Part shown: in pieces, positions 63,442 to 64,000 of the stretch
How the letters are laid out: each line of letters opens with the position of its first letter
Position numbering within the stretch: position 1 is the first letter of the stretch
From: an uncultured Paracoccaceae bacterium
GTDB taxonomy: Bacteria > Pseudomonadota > Alphaproteobacteria > Rhodobacterales > Rhodobacteraceae
Assembly: GCA_947498985.1 (NCBI GenBank)
Contig: CANMMF010000004.1
Location: 124,001 to 188,000 of the forward strand
DNA: 64,000 nucleotides
Reading direction: 5' to 3'
Made by a program: the position numbers and the translations under genes
The notes under the pieces: generated by a model
What the model was told of the DNA's origin: nothing
Seen by the model: only the letters and a program-made list of their open reading frames with translations
Database searches by the model: none

Positions 63442-64000
63442 TCAATTGGAGGCGCGCCAGGCCACCAAAGCCGCGTTGGACGTATCCGGCGCCGCGCTGC
63501 CGCGCGGGTCGCCTGACGGCAGGGCGACATCCGCCTGCGCGTTATGCCCGACCACCGTCTCCGCACCCTGCCCCAGCGCCTCGACATCGCGCACCGTGCG
63601 CACCACCTGCGGCACCGCGGCCATGGTCGCGGCAATCTCGCGCTGGAAATCCTGGCCCTTGGCCTGATGGCGCGCGCCGAAATAAAAGCTCACGATCGCC
63701 GCCAGCAACCACCAGAGCGGCTCCGGCACCAGCGCAATCCCCGCCATGCGCGCGGCAAACCACACCGGATCGACCATCGCCGTCACAAAAAGCCCCAGCG
63801 TCCCTAGCGCCATGGCAGGCCGCGGCACCCGGTTCAGCGCATCCATCAGCCGGTCGAACCAGCCGCGCTGCTGCACGCGGAACTCCTGCCCGAACTGCTT
63901 GAGCGCCGCACCCTGCAATTCCACGCCGCGGGCGGCATCGTTTTCGGCATTGACACGGAACACCTCCGCCGTCTCCGCCAGAACGTTGCGCCCGCTTCCG
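63442..64000 (-). CDS. Holin-3TMs family protein, partial (N-terminus off window)
   Basis: The frame continues to the right edge without a start (GRNVLAETAEVFRVNAEND). At least 185 residues with two to three hydrophobic segments (MALGTLGLFVTAMVD, EPLWWLLAAIVSFYFGA). This matches the 'holin of 3TMs' proteins of Rhodobacteraceae. The GTG at 63963 is therefore an internal codon, not the start. Whether it serves gene-transfer-agent release or another membrane role is not shown here. Confidence 0.8.
   Translation of the reverse strand, partial: GSGRNVLAETAEVFRVNAENDAARGVELQGAALKQFGQEFRVQQRGWFDRLMDALNRVPRPAMALGTLGLFVTAMVDPVWFAARMAGIALVPEPLWWLLAAIVSFYFGARHQAKGQDFQREIAATMAAVPQVVRTVRDVEALGQGAETVVGHNAQADVALPSGDPRGSAAPDTSNAALVAWRASN

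Noticed and set aside
63442-63963. GTG at 63963 as the start of the holin-like gene
   Set aside because: The frame stays open to the window edge and encodes the conserved GRNVLAETAEVFR before it, so the true start is outside.

Overview
The window is GC-rich chromosomal DNA of an alphaproteobacterium. Family by family it reads as Rhodobacteraceae, roseobacter type. The basis is the dusB-ntrB-ntrC-ntrY-ntrX order, an NtrC without the sigma54 loop, a trpGDC-moaC-moeA-lexA string, a split B12 methionine synthase and a complete beta-hydroxyaspartate cycle cluster. The genus is not resolved. No rRNA, tRNA, CRISPR array, prophage or intact insertion sequence was seen.

Left part (1-19 kb): the 5' part of ccmA runs off the left edge. 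Then, on the minus strand, comes the nitrogen operon dusB-ntrB-ntrC-ntrY-ntrX. Divergent from it is ispDF-pgpA-cinA, followed by amtB. A MmgE/PrpD-RatA pair, hpt, a 43-codon secreted-peptide ORF, cytochrome c', a diheme cytochrome c, lipA and the conserved unknown pair DUF6456/DUF6477 follow.

Middle part (19-33 kb): accessory genes. These are an M15-like protein, VOC proteins (one broken by three frameshifts), an alpha/beta hydrolase, an ArsR-SRPBCC fusion regulator, MAPEG and two MFS transporters. Then thrS and a copper-bufferin operon, bufA1-bufB-bufC-doxX (MNIO-modified metallophore), an ArsC-like protein and a cold-shock protein.

One-carbon/glyoxylate part (32-46 kb): metR/metF diverge. 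They are followed by bhcR and bhcABCD, which encode the beta-hydroxyaspartate cycle (glyoxylate to oxaloacetate without carbon loss). Then come pieces of a split methionine synthase: a homocysteine methyltransferase, a corrinoid protein, DUF1638, and small helper-like proteins including a 57-residue membrane peptide. The glyoxylate module thus sits inside the methionine/one-carbon neighbourhood.

Right part (46-64 kb): a divergent polysaccharide deacetylase faces trpG-trpD-ung-trpC-moaC-moeA-lexA, with overlapping starts and stops and a clear SOS box at lexA. comEC, gltX and gltA follow, then a degraded secreted-protein relic, an enoyl-CoA hydratase, a VOC protein, ccmF-ccmH and a holin-like gene running off the right edge.

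Recurrent non-coding features are a modular GC-rich element found three times directly after a stop codon and in sense orientation, several short tandem duplications, and a perfect 24-bp-arm palindrome inside the bhc operon.
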